Part shown: positions 8,870 to 9,206 of the stretch, piece by piece
Position numbering within the stretch: the stretch's first letter is position 1
Layout: every line of letters starts with the position of its first letter
Notes under the pieces: generated by a model
Told to the model about the DNA's origin: nothing
Databases searched by the model: none
What the model saw: only the letters and a program-made list of their open reading frames with translations
Made by a program: the position numbers and the translations under genes
Assembly (NCBI GenBank): GCA_027081375.1
Contig: JALWKR010000066.1
Location: 15,472 to 24,677 of the forward strand
DNA length: 9,206 nucleotides
Source: Persephonella sp.
Lineage (GTDB): Bacteria; Aquificota; Aquificia; Aquificales; Hydrogenothermaceae
Direction: 5' to 3'

Positions 8870-9206
8870 ATGAGAAAAGTAGCATGGAGTGTGGCACATC
8901 AGGAGTTTATTATCTCTGACCACTACTATTTTTCAAAACTTCAGAGATATGCAAAAGAGGCAGGTATTCAGATTGATGAAGTAGACGAAGTAGAAAAGTT
9001 TGCTGATTACGACACTATTATTTTTAACTATCCTGAAATTCCATTTACAGGAGACGAAGTAGACTTTATAGAAGAATTAGTAAAGAAAGGAAAAACTGTT
9101 GGAATTTTTGGCTACTATAAAAATGAAGACAAAATAGCAGATACCTGTAATTCTCTTTCTGAAAGATTTGGTATTCACTTTAACGGTGATATTGTTATTG
9201 ATAATG
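8870..9206 (+). CDS. Partial hypothetical protein resembling a DUF4350/GldG-like domain
   Basis: An open frame starts at ATG 8870, with AGGAGG (8860-8865) four bases upstream, and runs 112 codons to the window end without a stop. It begins MRKVAWSVAHQEFIISDHYY and continues through FADYDTIIFNYPEIPFTGDE, VKKGKTVGIFGYY and NSLSERFGIHFNGDIVIDN. The layout is: a beta strand with a His-x-Glu-like turn, a helix, a 'yD-hhhhxxP-xPfT-xxE' strand, a glycine-rich strand, then an 'N-x-L-x3-FGI' segment. This resembles the alpha/beta domain in DUF4350 and GldG/IFT52-like proteins, which in other bacteria sit in membrane or gliding-related proteins of unclear function. No signal peptide is evident. It lies 20 bp after ligA without a terminator, so it is probably cotranscribed. 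Function is unknown and the family link is from pattern recognition only. Confidence 0.7.
   Translation, partial: MRKVAWSVAHQEFIISDHYYFSKLQRYAKEAGIQIDEVDEVEKFADYDTIIFNYPEIPFTGDEVDFIEELVKKGKTVGIFGYYKNEDKIADTCNSLSERFGIHFNGDIVIDN

Overview
The window is a compact, strongly AT-rich stretch of bacterial chromosome (about one third G+C by eye). AGA/ATA-rich codon use, Lys/Glu-rich proteins and very short intergenic gaps suggest a small-genome, probably thermophilic Gram-negative-type bacterium. My best guess is the Aquificota (Hydrogenothermaceae type), but this rests on overall sequence character and not on a database search.

Layout: two gene blocks diverge from an 88-bp promoter region at 4754-4841. 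Leftward (minus strand) from it, dapA comes first and is followed by a rho-independent terminator (about 3821-3847). A second minus-strand block then starts at about 3751: a short Gfo/Idh/MocA-type oxidoreductase, a DegT/DnrJ/EryC1/StrS aminotransferase, ribH (lumazine synthase), nusB, a calcineurin-like metallophosphoesterase, and the first 41 codons of a membrane protein resembling the SEC59/DGK1/VTE5 lipid/polyprenol kinase family, cut off by the window edge. The last four genes are joined by overlapping or abutting stop/start codons (TAATG, TAAATG, ATGA), so this block is almost certainly one translationally coupled operon. Both sugar-type enzymes start with TTG behind good Shine-Dalgarno sequences.

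Rightward (plus strand) the order is mreB, mreC, ligA (NAD+-dependent DNA ligase) and the first 112 codons of a protein resembling the DUF4350/GldG-like periplasmic or Rossmann-like domain. Gaps are 8, 4 and 20 bp, again an operon. No mreD lies between mreC and ligA.

Functional reading: dapA supplies diaminopimelate for lysine and peptidoglycan, and divergent mreBC organises wall synthesis, so the central promoter region links wall precursor supply and cell shape. The left operon mixes flavin synthesis and transcription antitermination (the ribH-nusB pairing is widespread) with an oxidoreductase/aminotransferase pair of the kind that makes amino sugars. Most of the window is conserved housekeeping. 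The points worth a second look are a nested palindrome before the oxidoreductase gene, the altered GNHD motif in the phosphoesterase, the short oxidoreductase/aminotransferase pair, the charged NusB tail and the two partial genes at the edges. I found no convincing evidence of a novel defence, mobile or RNA-based system.
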